Of a stretch of DNA of 64,000 nucleotides, positions 54,948-63,165 are shown in pieces (positions within the stretch are counted from its first letter, which is position 1; the number at the start of each line of letters is the position of its first letter). The DNA is from Cohnella sp. OV330 (GTDB lineage Bacteria > Bacillota > Bacilli > Paenibacillales > Paenibacillaceae): positions 1-64,000 of the forward strand of contig NZ_FOKE01000002.1 of NCBI RefSeq assembly GCF_900112065.1. Reading direction: 5' to 3'. A program made the position numbers and the translations under genes. The notes beneath the pieces were generated by a model, which saw only the letters and a list, made by a program, of their open reading frames with translations, ran no database searches and was not told the origin of the DNA.

Positions 54948-56009
54948 TTATTTCTTCCACGTCGCGAACGCTTCAGCCGGCTCCTTCGCGGTGTCGAAGC
55001 GCTTGCCGAGCAGCGGCGAGAGCTTCTCGAGTTCCTTGAGGAGGTTAGCGAATTGGTCCGGGAACAGCGACTGCACGCCGTCTCCCGTCGCCGAGTTGTC
55101 CGGATCGGTATGCATCTCGATGATGAGCCCGTTCGCCCCTGCGGCGACGGATGCCTTGGTCATCGTCTCGACCAGCTCGCGGCGGCCCGTCGCATGGCTC
55201 GGGTCGGCGATGACCGGCAGGTGCGACAGCTGTTGGATGACCGGGATCGCGGCCAGGTCGAACGTGTTGCGCGTGTACGTCTCGAATGTGCGGATACCGC
55301 GCTCGCACAGCATGACGTTCGGATTGCCGCCCGCGAGAATGTACTCCGCCGCATTCAGCCATTCGTCGTACGTCGAGCTGAAGCCGCGCTTCAGCAGGAC
55401 GGGATTCTGGATCGTGCCCAGCTTGCGAAGCAGGTCGAAGTTCTGCATGTTGCGCGTGCCGACCTGCATGATGTCCGCGTATTCGGCGCAAATGTCGACG
55501 AACTCCGGCGCCATGACTTCCGTGATGGTGAGCAAGCCGTATTTCTCGCCGGCCTCCTTCATCCACTTCAGTCCTTCTACGCCGATCCCTTGGAAGCTGT
55601 AAGGGCCGGTACGCGGCTTGAACGCGCCCCCGCGGAGAACCTGACCGCCGGCCGCCTTGACCAGACGGGCGATCTCGTCGATCTGCTCCGGCGTCTCGAC
55701 CGCGCACGGGCCGCCCATGACGACCAGATTGTCGCCGCCGATCTTCACGCCCTTCACTTCGATGATCGTGTCGTCCGGATGGAAGTCCCTGCTGGCCAGC
55801 TTGTAAGACTTGGAGATCTTGATGACATTCTCCACGCCATGCATCGAACGGATGTGCTCCGCGAGCGACGGCTCTGCCTTGCCGATGATGCCGATGACGG
55901 TACGATCCGTGCCGCGCGAGATATGAGGCTGTACGCCGCTCTTTTGAATATATTCGGCAATCTCCAAGATGCGTTCTTCGGAGATATGCGGGGAAGTAAT
56001 GACGATCAT
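54948..56009 (-). CDS. aroF: DAHP synthase with N-terminal regulatory domain
   Basis: The 353-residue product has a ferredoxin-like regulatory domain (residues 1-70, MIVITSPHISEERILEIAEY) and a DAHP synthase barrel (VMGGPCAVETPEQIDEIARL, FKPRTGPYSFQGIG, PVLLKRGFSSTYDEWLNAAE, IADPSHATGRR). It joins phosphoenolpyruvate and erythrose 4-phosphate as the first step of aromatic amino acid synthesis. This Thermotoga-like type is usually inhibited by Tyr or Phe through the N-terminal domain. No chorismate mutase part is present. GGGAG lies nine bases before the ATG. Confidence 0.95.
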   Translation of the reverse strand: MIVITSPHISEERILEIAEYIQKSGVQPHISRGTDRTVIGIIGKAEPSLAEHIRSMHGVENVIKISKSYKLASRDFHPDDTIIEVKGVKIGGDNLVVMGGPCAVETPEQIDEIARLVKAAGGQVLRGGAFKPRTGPYSFQGIGVEGLKWMKEAGEKYGLLTITEVMAPEFVDICAEYADIMQVGTRNMQNFDLLRKLGTIQNPVLLKRGFSSTYDEWLNAAEYILAGGNPNVMLCERGIRTFETYTRNTFDLAAIPVIQQLSHLPVIADPSHATGRRELVETMTKASVAAGANGLIIEMHTDPDNSATGDGVQSLFPDQFANLLKELEKLSPLLGKRFDTAKEPAEAFATWKK

Positions 56010-56058
56010 AAGGACACGCTCCCGGATTCGGATTGTTATTTTCGCAATTTTGCTTTCG

Positions 56059-56087
56059 CGCTTATACGCTTCGACGCTTATACGCTT
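56059..56087. repeat. Two 13-base direct repeats in the aroF leader
   Basis: CGCTTATACGCTT occurs at 56059-56071 and 56075-56087, 16 bases apart, between the predicted aroF start of transcription and its ribosome binding site. It could be an operator or simply a short duplication; no partner was found. Confidence 0.7.
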
Positions 56088-56102
56088 TTAAGCGCTAAAG
56101 TA

Positions 56103-56131
56103 AATATAGACGATAAAACCCCGGGTGTCAA
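56103..56131 (-). promoter_or_regulatory. aroF promoter, overlapping an upstream terminator
   Basis: On the minus strand TTGACA (56131-56126), exactly 17 bases and TATATT (56108-56103) form a near-consensus promoter. The -35 falls in the loop of the hairpin that ends the upstream transcript. Confidence 0.72.
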
Positions 56132-56140
56132 TCCCCGGGG
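56114..56140 (-). terminator. Terminator of the DUF2062 gene
   Basis: CCCCGGG pairs with CCCGGGG around ATTGACA and is followed on the minus strand by TTTTAT. The loop carries the aroF -35 box, so reading through the hairpin and starting anew use the same bases. Confidence 0.72.
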
Positions 56141-56156
56141 CCCTCGTATTACCCAG

Positions 56157-56663
56157 TCATTCCATCGCCGGCTTGTTCGCTTCAATGACGATTTTTCTCG
56201 CGCGGCGCTTTTCTCTCCGTTTGCGCTTGAACGCCTGGACGCTATACCAGATCGGGAAGAAAAATAAAACGCCGAGCGCCAAGCCGTCGATCATCCCGCC
56301 CACGATCATCTTCAAGTTGAAAAGCAGAAAATGATTGATTTTCTCCGGCAGGAAAGAAAAATGCACCGTGAAATGTTCGGGCATCACGGCGTCCGCTACC
56401 ATCTTGTTCAGGACGGACATCGGGATGTAGATCAGCTTGCCGAATACGAATCCGACCAGCGCCGAGGGTAAATTGCCCCGAAGCAGGTAGATCAGCGGAA
56501 AGATGAGCACGAACGAGGTGCCGTAGGTCGGGAGATTGAACATCTCCACGAACAGCCCGATCGCGAATCCCATCGCTATCGAATAAGCCCCGCCCTTGGC
56601 GCGAAGCAGCTTGACGTACTGCAGCTTCAAATAGCGTACGAACTTGCGAAGACGTTGTTGCAT
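56157..56663 (-). CDS. DUF2062 family membrane protein
   Basis: The 168-residue product has the DUF2062 layout: a basic start (QQRLRKFVRYLKLQYVKLLR), hydrophobic segments with GFAIGLFVEMFNLPTYGTSF and NLPSALVGFVFGKLIYIPM, a last membrane span and a strongly basic tail (KRKRREKRRARK). Function is unknown. The ATG at 56663 is chosen because AAAGGAG precedes it; the frame to 56714 overlaps the ispH stop. It follows ispH closely and shares its direction. Confidence 0.85.
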   Translation of the reverse strand: MQQRLRKFVRYLKLQYVKLLRAKGGAYSIAMGFAIGLFVEMFNLPTYGTSFVLIFPLIYLLRGNLPSALVGFVFGKLIYIPMSVLNKMVADAVMPEHFTVHFSFLPEKINHFLLFNLKMIVGGMIDGLALGVLFFFPIWYSVQAFKRKRREKRRARKIVIEANKPAME

Positions 56664-56710
56664 GGCGCTCCTTTCTTGCGGCCTGCGGCGCCACTCCAGC
56701 CAAGAAAGGC

Positions 56711-57661
56711 TCAAATGGTTGTTTTTTCTCTAACCGTCGGCAGCAGCTTGCTCATGTTGACGGTGCGGCGGATCTCCCAAGTCGAAGGGTCGTTCTGGTC
56801 GTATCGCTCCAAATATTGGATGACTTCCTTGGTCAGCGGCGTTGGCGTGGAAGCGCCGGAAGTGACGGCGACGCGTTCGATGCCTTCGAGCCACTCTTGC
56901 TTGATCTCCGTGACGTCCGAGACGCGGTACGCCTTCACGCCGGAGATCTCCTCCGATACTTGGGCGAGCCGATTGGAATTGTTGCTCCGCGGGTCGCCCA
57001 CGACGATGCAGAGCTGCGCGTTCTTCGCTTGCTCGGCCACGGCCTCTTGACGAACCTGCGTCGCCAGGCAAATCTCGTTGTGAACCTCCGCCTGGGGGAA
57101 CGTCTCGAGCAGCTTCGAGATGAGATGCCGAATATCCCACTGCGACATCGTCGTCTGATTCGTTATTATAATACGGTCGCCGGCAAGTCGAAGTTCCGCG
57201 ATATCTGCATCGTTCTCGATCAGATGGACGCGGTCGGGCGCGATCCCGATGGCGCCTTCCGGCTCGGGATGTCCTTTTTTGCCGATGTAAATGATGTCAT
57301 AGCCCTCTCCGACCTTTTCGCGGATCAGATCGTGCGTCTTCGTGACGTCCGGGCAGGTGGCGTCCACGATAGTCAACCCTTTTTCCTTGGCCCTTTTGCG
57401 GACTTCCGGAGAGACGCCGTGCGCCGTAAAGATCACGGTGCCGGACTCGACGCCTTCGAGAATCTCGAGTCGGTTCGCGCCGTCCAGCGTGATGATGCCC
57501 TCGTCCTTGAACGATTCGGTCACATGGCTGTTGTGCACGATCATCCCTAAAATATAAATGGGGCGCGGCAGATCCAGGTTGCGCGCCGTCTGAAGGGCAA
57601 GCACCATGGCATCCACCACGCCGTAGCAATATCCGCGAGGGGAAATTTTGACGATCTCCAT
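56711..57661 (-). CDS. ispH: 4-hydroxy-3-methylbut-2-enyl diphosphate reductase
   Basis: The 316-residue product has the three iron-sulphur cysteines of Isp[12 protein letters not shown] (12), [10 protein letters not shown] (near 96) and [14 protein letters not shown] (near 197), plus [11 protein letters not shown] and HPEPEGAIG. It makes isopentenyl and dimethylallyl diphosphate in the last step of the MEP pathway, so the organism uses MEP for isoprenoids. Ribosome binding site is weak (GAAAGCGGG). It lies 30 bases after a sensor kinase gene. Confidence 0.96.
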   Translation of the reverse strand: MEIVKISPRGYCYGVVDAMVLALQTARNLDLPRPIYILGMIVHNSHVTESFKDEGIITLDGANRLEILEGVESGTVIFTAHGVSPEVRKRAKEKGLTIVDATCPDVTKTHDLIREKVGEGYDIIYIGKKGHPEPEGAIGIAPDRVHLIENDADIAELRLAGDRIIITNQTTMSQWDIRHLISKLLETFPQAEVHNEICLATQVRQEAVAEQAKNAQLCIVVGDPRSNNSNRLAQVSEEISGVKAYRVSDVTEIKQEWLEGIERVAVTSGASTPTPLTKEVIQYLERYDQNDPSTWEIRRTVNMSKLLPTVREKTTI

Positions 57662-57691
57662 TTTCGTAACCCGCTTTCTCGCCCGTACCTG

Positions 57692-59227
57692 TCAGCTTTG
57701 TTCCGAATCGGGAACAGCCGGGCGCACCGATGCCTCTATTATACCGTAATCCGGGCGTTCGGAAAAGTCGACAGGAAGCCACACGGTAAAGCGGCTGCCG
57801 CCTTCGGGGCGGGACTGTACGTCCAGGGAAGCGCGGTGCATGTCCGCGATCCACTTGGCGATCGAGAGCCCGAGTCCCGTGCCGGCCGTCTGCCCGCGGG
57901 ATTCGTCGGCCCGATAGAAGCGATCGAAGATGCGGGGCATATCGGCCTTGGCAATGCCGATGCCCGTATCGGCGATCGACAAGCCTACGCGGTCCTCTTG
58001 GCGGAACACCTCGAGTCGGACTTCGCCGGCAGGCGTGTATTTAAATCCGTTTTCGATAAAAATGAACAGCAGCTGCATCAGGTAATCCCGGTTGCCTACA
58101 ACCCGCACGCCAGCGAGCGCGTCCAACGGACCGACGATCCACTCTGCCTTGCGCGGCAGAAACCCCGCTCTGCGGGCGGCTTCTTCGACGAGCGGCAGCA
58201 GGTCGATCGGCTCCTTGTCCACGACGTAGCCGGCGTCCGCGCGCGCCAGCGACAGCAGATCGTTGACGAGCCGGCTCATGCGCCTTGCTTCGTCCGAGAT
58301 GTCGTGCAGCGCCTCGCGGGAGAGCTCTTCCCGCTCCGCCAAGGACAAGCGAGGCTTCGCTACTTCGCTGCCACGTTCTGCCGCCGCGTCGCCCGTGGCC
58401 GGCTCGGCCCATACCTTTTCCAGTAAATCCACATTGCCGCGAATCGTCGTCAGCGGCGTCCGCAGTTCGTGCGAAGCGTCCGACACGAACCTGCGCTGCG
58501 CGGTGTTCGACTCTTCCAGCACATTGTATGCTTTCTCCACCCGCTCAAGCATATGATTGAGCGTCCGCGTGAGACGGCCGATCTCGTCCTGGCTCTCTCC
58601 TGGGATCCGCAGCTTCAGGTCCGAACCGCTCTGCACGCGCTCCGCCGCCTCCGTGACCTTCTCGATCGGGCGCAGCGCCTTACGCGCGAGGAAAAGGCCG
58701 ATGACGAAGGCGAGCACGAGACTGGCGAGGCCGGCGATCCAGAGCACGAATCTGATTTGGGAGAGAAAGCTGCTCTCTTTGTCCGTATAGGCGCCCACTT
58801 GCAGCAAACCTACAAGTTGCCCGTTAAGTAAATAGGGTTTGTTATAAATAATGAAAGGATTGTCGCCGATCGCTACCTGCCGGTATCCTTCCGCTACCTT
58901 TTCGTATGCCGGATATGGAAACGTGATATTGGAAGCTGCCAAATTCCCGGATTTGCTTATGCTTCCCTCTTTGGTTTGAAGAAAACTAACCACCTGGATC
59001 CCGATCGTCGCATCGAAAGCGAACATCGAGCGGGCATTAAGATCATAATCACCAGACCAGTCTACAGTGGGAGTTATTCGGATTTTTTCAGCTTCGTTTA
59101 CTAATCGGCTTTTAATTCCGCCCACCGTATTTTGATAGACGATTACGTAAATTAATATGCAAAAAATAGCAAGCACCGCAGCCAGCAGCCCCGAATACCA
59201 AAGCGTCAATCGCAGCCTGATCGACAT
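57692..59227 (-). CDS. Sensor histidine kinase (HAMP, HisKA, ATPase)
   Basis: The 511-residue product has a membrane segment at 8-30, an outside domain to about 160, a second membrane segment (FVLWIAGLASLVLAFVIGLF), HAMP, a HisKA domain with His in VSDASHELRTPLTTIRGN and an ATPase domain (IENGFKYTPAGEV, DTGIGIAKADMPRIFDRFYR, GTGLGLSIAKWI). An Ala/Glu-rich insert lies between HisKA helices (about residues 275-300). It follows its OmpR-type regulator after three bases. An HtrA-like protease gene upstream suggests a protein-quality or envelope signal. Confidence 0.93.
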   Translation of the reverse strand: MSIRLRLTLWYSGLLAAVLAIFCILIYVIVYQNTVGGIKSRLVNEAEKIRITPTVDWSGDYDLNARSMFAFDATIGIQVVSFLQTKEGSISKSGNLAASNITFPYPAYEKVAEGYRQVAIGDNPFIIYNKPYLLNGQLVGLLQVGAYTDKESSFLSQIRFVLWIAGLASLVLAFVIGLFLARKALRPIEKVTEAAERVQSGSDLKLRIPGESQDEIGRLTRTLNHMLERVEKAYNVLEESNTAQRRFVSDASHELRTPLTTIRGNVDLLEKVWAEPATGDAAAERGSEVAKPRLSLAEREELSREALHDISDEARRMSRLVNDLLSLARADAGYVVDKEPIDLLPLVEEAARRAGFLPRKAEWIVGPLDALAGVRVVGNRDYLMQLLFIFIENGFKYTPAGEVRLEVFRQEDRVGLSIADTGIGIAKADMPRIFDRFYRADESRGQTAGTGLGLSIAKWIADMHRASLDVQSRPEGGSRFTVWLPVDFSERPDYGIIEASVRPAVPDSEQS

Positions 59228-59230
59228 GTC

Positions 59231-59917
59231 CTAGCTGTCTCCCTTCAGGACATAGCCCGCTCCCCGCACGGTCTGAATGAGGCGCTTGTCCCCGAATTCC
59301 TCCAGCTTCTGGCGCAGCATCGCCACGTACACTTCGAGCACGTTGGACTCCCCGCTGTAGTCGTAGCCCCAGATCTTGTCCATGATTTGATCGCGCGACA
59401 GGACGCGCTTCGGATTTTGCATGAACAGGTGGAGCAGGTCGAACTCCTTGGCCGTCAGCTCGATCCGGTTGTCGCCGCGGATCGCCTCCCGTCCGTCCAC
59501 GTCGAGCACCAGATCGTCGAAGCGCAGCCGGTTGTTCTCTCCCGAAGACTCGGGCCGCCGGCGCATAAGCGCGCGCACGCGCGCCATGAGTTCCTCGAGC
59601 GCGAACGGCTTCACGAGGTAATCGTCGGCCCCGAGATCCAATCCCTTCACCCGGTCCTGCACGTCATCCTTGGCCGTGAGCATCAGCACGGGCACGTTCA
59701 TGCCCGCGGTCCGGAGCCTACGGCACACTTCCCAGCCGTCGATCCCCGGCATCATGACGTCGAGGATGACCAGGTCCGCGGATTTGTCCGCGACGATGCC
59801 GAGGCCCGCGGGGCCGTTCGATGCGGTGGAAACTTCATAGCCTTCGAATGCCAGGCTGCGCCTGAGCAGCGAGGTGATCTTGTCGTCGTCGTCGATTACG
59901 AGAATATGCGGTCTCAT
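59231..59917 (-). CDS. OmpR family response regulator
   Basis: The 228-residue product has a receiver domain (DDDDK acidic pocket, Asp in LVILDVMMPGIDG, Lys in DDYLVKPF) and an OmpR/PhoB winged helix (IELTAKEFDLLHLFMQNPKR, YDYSGESNVLEVYVAMLR). Together with the kinase it forms a two-component system next to the HtrA-like protease gene, which may be a target (see 61762-61778). GGAGG precedes the ATG at 59917. Confidence 0.95.
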   Translation of the reverse strand: MRPHILVIDDDDKITSLLRRSLAFEGYEVSTASNGPAGLGIVADKSADLVILDVMMPGIDGWEVCRRLRTAGMNVPVLMLTAKDDVQDRVKGLDLGADDYLVKPFALEELMARVRALMRRRPESSGENNRLRFDDLVLDVDGREAIRGDNRIELTAKEFDLLHLFMQNPKRVLSRDQIMDKIWGYDYSGESNVLEVYVAMLRQKLEEFGDKRLIQTVRGAGYVLKGDS

Positions 59918-59934
59918 GGGTTCCTCCGTCTAAA

Positions 59935-59963
59935 AGAATGGGGCAGTCTTAAGCGACTGCCCC
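59935..59963 (-). terminator. Terminator of the HtrA-like gene
   Basis: GGGGCAGTC pairs with GACTGCCCC around a six-base loop; on the minus strand ATTCTTTT follows. The U-run is short, so leakage into the regulator gene is possible. Confidence 0.65.
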
Positions 59964-59988
59964 GCTAACGCTATTGTATCAGAAAAGA

Positions 59989-61683
59989 TTATGGTTGTTG
60001 CTGTTGCTGTTGCTGCTGGGTCGATTGATCCTCGAAATCGCTCTTGTTGCCGATCGTCAGCGTCAGATCGATCTTCTTGCCGTCGCGGTAGACGTTCAGT
60101 ATGGCCTTGTCGCCTACGGCTTTCTTCTGAATGGCGGCGATCAGTTCTTCCTTCGTCTTGTACGTGGTGCCGTCCATGCCGAGGATGACGTCGTACTGAC
60201 GCAGATCGGCTTTGTAAGCCGGCGAGTTGTACAGGATGCTGTTAACGAGCGAGCCGTCCGTGTTCGACAGTCCCAGCTGGCGTGCCGCGGAGCTGCTGAT
60301 GTCCTGCAGCGTCGCGCCGATGAACGGAGACGGCTTCGCCGGAATCTTGGTATTCGACTTCAGGCTATCCAGCACTTCGGTGATCGTGCTCGTGGGAATC
60401 GCGAAGCCGATGCCTTGCGCCTGCGAGCTGACCGCGGTGTTGATGCCGATGACTTCGCCGTTCAGGTTGATCAGCGGGCCGCCGGAGTTGCCGGGGTTGA
60501 TCGAAGCGTCGGTCTGCAGCAGATGCTCGTAATTGCGCGTGCCGTCCGTATCCTGGATGCTGATCTCGCGCTCGTTGGAGCTCAGCACGCCGACGGTGAC
60601 CGTGTGGTCGAAGCCGTACGGGTTGCCGATCGCCACGACCCAGTCGCCCATGTTCGAGGCGCCGGAATCGCCAAGCTTAAGCGTCGGGAAGTCGGTGCCT
60701 TCGATCTTCAGCACCGCGAGGTCCAGATCGTAGCTGGAGCCCAGCAGCTTAGCGGTATAAGGCTCTTGATGGCCGGTAACGGTGACTTTGATCTCGTCCG
60801 CGTCTCCGACGACGTGCTGGTTGGTCAGGATATAGCCCGTGGAGTCGAAAATGAAGCCCGAGCCCATGCCTTCCTCCTGCAGCGAACCGCTGCCGTCCGA
60901 GCCGTTTCCGTTGCCGCTGCCCCCGCCGGAGCCGTCTCCGTATTCATCGCCGAAAAACTGGCGGAACAGCGGATTGTCGTCCATCCAGCTGTTGCCCGAG
61001 CCGCCTTGGCTGGAAGCCTTGACGTAAGTCTCGATCTTGACGACAGCCGGGCTCGCCTGCTCGAAAATCTTCGAAATATTGTTCGGCCGCACCGTGTCGG
61101 TGACGTTGGCGACCGTCTTCGCGCCGCCGTTGTCGCTCGCGGACGCTACCGCAGCCGCTGCCGGCGCCGCCGCCTTGGTGCTGAACCAGTCGCCGCGGTC
61201 GGCCGCGAACATCAACCCGCCGACGACGACCACGCCCGCCATGAACGAAGCGAATACCGATCGGATCGAGGACCTGCGCGGCGGCTTGGAAGCCTCCCAG
61301 TTTCTGCCGTTGCCCGATACGGTGAACGGCCGGTACTCCCTGTCGGCCGGCTGGACCGCCGGCGTCGCCGGACGCTCGCTCTCGTCGCTCGCGTAGGCTG
61401 CGCCGTACGCCGTCCCGCGATCCCGATCCGAGCCGGCGCCGAACGGTCCGTAGGTGAATCTGGTTTCTTCGCTCCGTGGCGCGTATCCGGCCTCCGGCGT
61501 ATCCGAGCCGGTCGCCGCTTCGCTATGCCCTTCCTCGCTCGCGTCCGCTTGATTCGAGTAACGGTACGCCGGACCCTTCGCCGCTCCCGTATCCGTCGTT
61601 CCCGCGTCGCCGTTCTCTCCGCGTTCGTTGCCATATCGGAACCCGAAGAGATTGTCTTCCGGCTTTTTGTTTTGATCGTCCAT
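59989..61683 (-). CDS. HtrA/DegP-like membrane-anchored serine protease
   Basis: The 564-residue product has a long acidic, low-complexity cytoplasmic start (1-150), one membrane span (SVFASFMAGVVVVGGLMFAA), a linker with GGGSGNGNGSDGSG, a trypsin-like domain with His in TNQHVVGDADEI, Asp in SYDLDLAVLKIEG and Ser in DASINPGNSGGPLINLNG, a PDZ domain (LRQYDVILGMDGTTYKTKEE) and a poly-Gln tail. HtrA-type proteases degrade or refold damaged exported proteins outside the membrane. The ATG at 61683 has GGGAGG upstream. It is divergent in context only with the YugN-like gene, which lies upstream in the same direction. Confidence 0.93.
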   Translation of the reverse strand: MDDQNKKPEDNLFGFRYGNERGENGDAGTTDTGAAKGPAYRYSNQADASEEGHSEAATGSDTPEAGYAPRSEETRFTYGPFGAGSDRDRGTAYGAAYASDESERPATPAVQPADREYRPFTVSGNGRNWEASKPPRRSSIRSVFASFMAGVVVVGGLMFAADRGDWFSTKAAAPAAAAVASASDNGGAKTVANVTDTVRPNNISKIFEQASPAVVKIETYVKASSQGGSGNSWMDDNPLFRQFFGDEYGDGSGGGSGNGNGSDGSGSLQEEGMGSGFIFDSTGYILTNQHVVGDADEIKVTVTGHQEPYTAKLLGSSYDLDLAVLKIEGTDFPTLKLGDSGASNMGDWVVAIGNPYGFDHTVTVGVLSSNEREISIQDTDGTRNYEHLLQTDASINPGNSGGPLINLNGEVIGINTAVSSQAQGIGFAIPTSTITEVLDSLKSNTKIPAKPSPFIGATLQDISSSAARQLGLSNTDGSLVNSILYNSPAYKADLRQYDVILGMDGTTYKTKEELIAAIQKKAVGDKAILNVYRDGKKIDLTLTIGNKSDFEDQSTQQQQQQQQP

Positions 61684-61761
61684 GCCCGATTCCTCCCATA
61701 TCGCCGCGGCCATCGCGCCTGCGGTCGTTTGTTCTTCTTGTTAACATCTTCGCCTATTTAC

Positions 61762-61778
61762 CTTAAAACAATCTTAAA
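61762..61778. promoter_or_regulatory. Direct repeats suited to an OmpR-type regulator upstream of htrA-like gene
   Basis: CTTAAA occurs at 61762-61767 and 61773-61778, 11 bases apart, i.e. one helical turn, as in OmpR/PhoB-family boxes. It lies 80-95 bases before the protease start and could be the target of the neighbouring response regulator. Match by eye only. Confidence 0.3.
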
Positions 61779-61810
61779 GCGAACTGAATCAATATTAAAA
61801 AGTTATAAAA

Positions 61811-61839
61811 TAGAAACGCCCTCCGAGTCGCCGGAGGGC
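61811..61839 (-). terminator. Terminator of the YugN-like gene
   Basis: On the minus strand GCCCTCCG pairs with CGGAGGGC and is followed by GTTTCTATTTT. The stem is strong, the U-run interrupted. Confidence 0.7.
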
Positions 61840-61906
61840 AGCCGTGCCGTTCGAATATCCGTGCCGCGCGGGCGGACGGATCGCATGGATATCCGGTGGG
61901 TCGCCG

Positions 61907-62320
61907 TCAGTTTACGAATCGTTTCTCCGCTTGCTCCAGCACGCGCTTGGCTTCGGTGATCCAAGACTCGTCAATCGCGGCGTCAGGATTCGAAGGCGCG
62001 GCGAATTGGTCGAAAAAGCCGCCGAGCGTGCGCGGCTGCGCATCTTGATCCAATCCTTCCTCGTATTCGTGCCTCAAAACGTAAGGCTGACCGAACCGAA
62101 TGATCGCATCCGTCTTCTCCGCCTCCACGTCGAGCTCGCCGCGCTCGACCTCGAAGGGGAGCCGCAGCCACACTTTATGCTCCCTGTCGAGCGCCCGGTC
62201 GAGAGATCCGTTTTTGTAATCCCAATTGCCGCCCAAATTGAATCCGAGATCGTCGAGGCCTTCTTGCGCCTGAATGTAAGCGACCTGCGTCGAGGTGAGT
62301 CGCGAAGACAGCTGTTGCAT
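61907..62320 (-). CDS. YugN-like family protein
   Basis: The 137-residue product has the YugN pattern GFNLGGNWDYKNGSLDRALD, VWLRLPFEVERGELD and FGQPYVLRHEYEEGLDQDA. The family is widespread in Bacillales and has no known biochemical role. AAAGGCGG precedes the ATG at 62320. It is a single-gene unit between the protease gene and the next regulator. Confidence 0.88.
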   Translation of the reverse strand: MQQLSSRLTSTQVAYIQAQEGLDDLGFNLGGNWDYKNGSLDRALDREHKVWLRLPFEVERGELDVEAEKTDAIIRFGQPYVLRHEYEEGLDQDAQPRTLGGFFDQFAAPSNPDAAIDESWITEAKRVLEQAEKRFVN

Positions 62321-62480
62321 GGGAATTCCGCCTTTTTAGCCATAGAATGCCCGTTTGCCCGGTTCGATAAACCTTTGGACAGCCGGCAGTCCGGCTTTAC
62401 GGCGAAATACTTTCAACTTGAAGCGAATTGCTTACCTTAATAGAATGATTGCCGGACGCTGCCCGAGTTCCTCGCCCGAG

Positions 62481-63158
62481 CTAGGCCTTGACCCACCCTT
62501 TTCGATGCGCGTAAATGGCCAGCTGCGTACGGTCCTCCAGTTCGCATTTCATGAGCAAATTGCTGACATGCGTCTTTACCGTCTTAATGCTGATATGCAG
62601 CTCGTCCCCGATCTCCTTGTTGGACTTGCCCTCGGCGATGAGCAGCAGCACCTCCCGCTCGCGCTCCGTCAAGCCTTCGTCCTCGTCCTGCGCCGTTCGC
62701 CTGCGAAGGCCGCGGGTCAGCGCCTGCGAGACGTCGCCGCTCATGACCGGCATTCCGCGCAGCGCGCCCTGCATCGCATACACCAGCTCGTCCGCCGACA
62801 CCGTCTTGAGCACGTAGCTCACGGCGCCCGCTTCGATCGCCGCCACGATCTTGTCGTCCTCCAGGAAGCTGGTCAGTATGATGATCCGCACATGCGGATA
62901 CTTGGCCAGCATCGCGCGGGTCGACTCGACGCCATCCATTCCGGGCATCATGAGATCCATCAGCACGAGCTGCGGGACGCGGCCGCCGAAGGCGCCCGCA
63001 TCGAGCCGGTCGATCGCTTCCTGCCCGCCCGAAGCCTCTCCGATCACCTCGAACCGGTCGTCCAGCATCAGATACGTCCGGATGCCGGCCCTTACCATCT
63101 CGTGATCGTCAACGATCAATACGCCGCTCGGGCTTTGCATCGCGTTTAATCCGCTCAT
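62481..63158 (-). CDS. NarL/LuxR family response regulator (LiaR-like)
   Basis: The 225-residue product has a receiver domain (VLIVDDHEMVRAG, phospho-acceptor Asp in LVLMDLMMPGMDG, Lys in SYVLKTV) and a LuxR-type helix-turn-helix (LTEREREVLLLIAEGKSNKE, HISIKTVKTHVSNLLMK). It matches the LiaR/VraR group that handles cell-envelope stress. Its ATG at 63158 lies seven bases after the kinase stop at 63166 with AAGGGGAT upstream; the frame runs further up inside the kinase gene, so an earlier start is less likely. Confidence 0.92.
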   Translation of the reverse strand: MSGLNAMQSPSGVLIVDDHEMVRAGIRTYLMLDDRFEVIGEASGGQEAIDRLDAGAFGGRVPQLVLMDLMMPGMDGVESTRAMLAKYPHVRIIILTSFLEDDKIVAAIEAGAVSYVLKTVSADELVYAMQGALRGMPVMSGDVSQALTRGLRRRTAQDEDEGLTEREREVLLLIAEGKSNKEIGDELHISIKTVKTHVSNLLMKCELEDRTQLAIYAHRKGWVKA

Positions 63159-63165
63159 TTGTCGA

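Noticed and set aside
56059..56095. Riboswitch or T-box in the aroF leader
   Set aside because: Only short direct repeats were seen; no specifier-like loop, T-box sequence or conserved aptamer.
59974..61959. 661-codon plus-strand frame opposite the HtrA-like gene
   Set aside because: Antisense shadow, rich in Arg/Val/Asp, no start signals.
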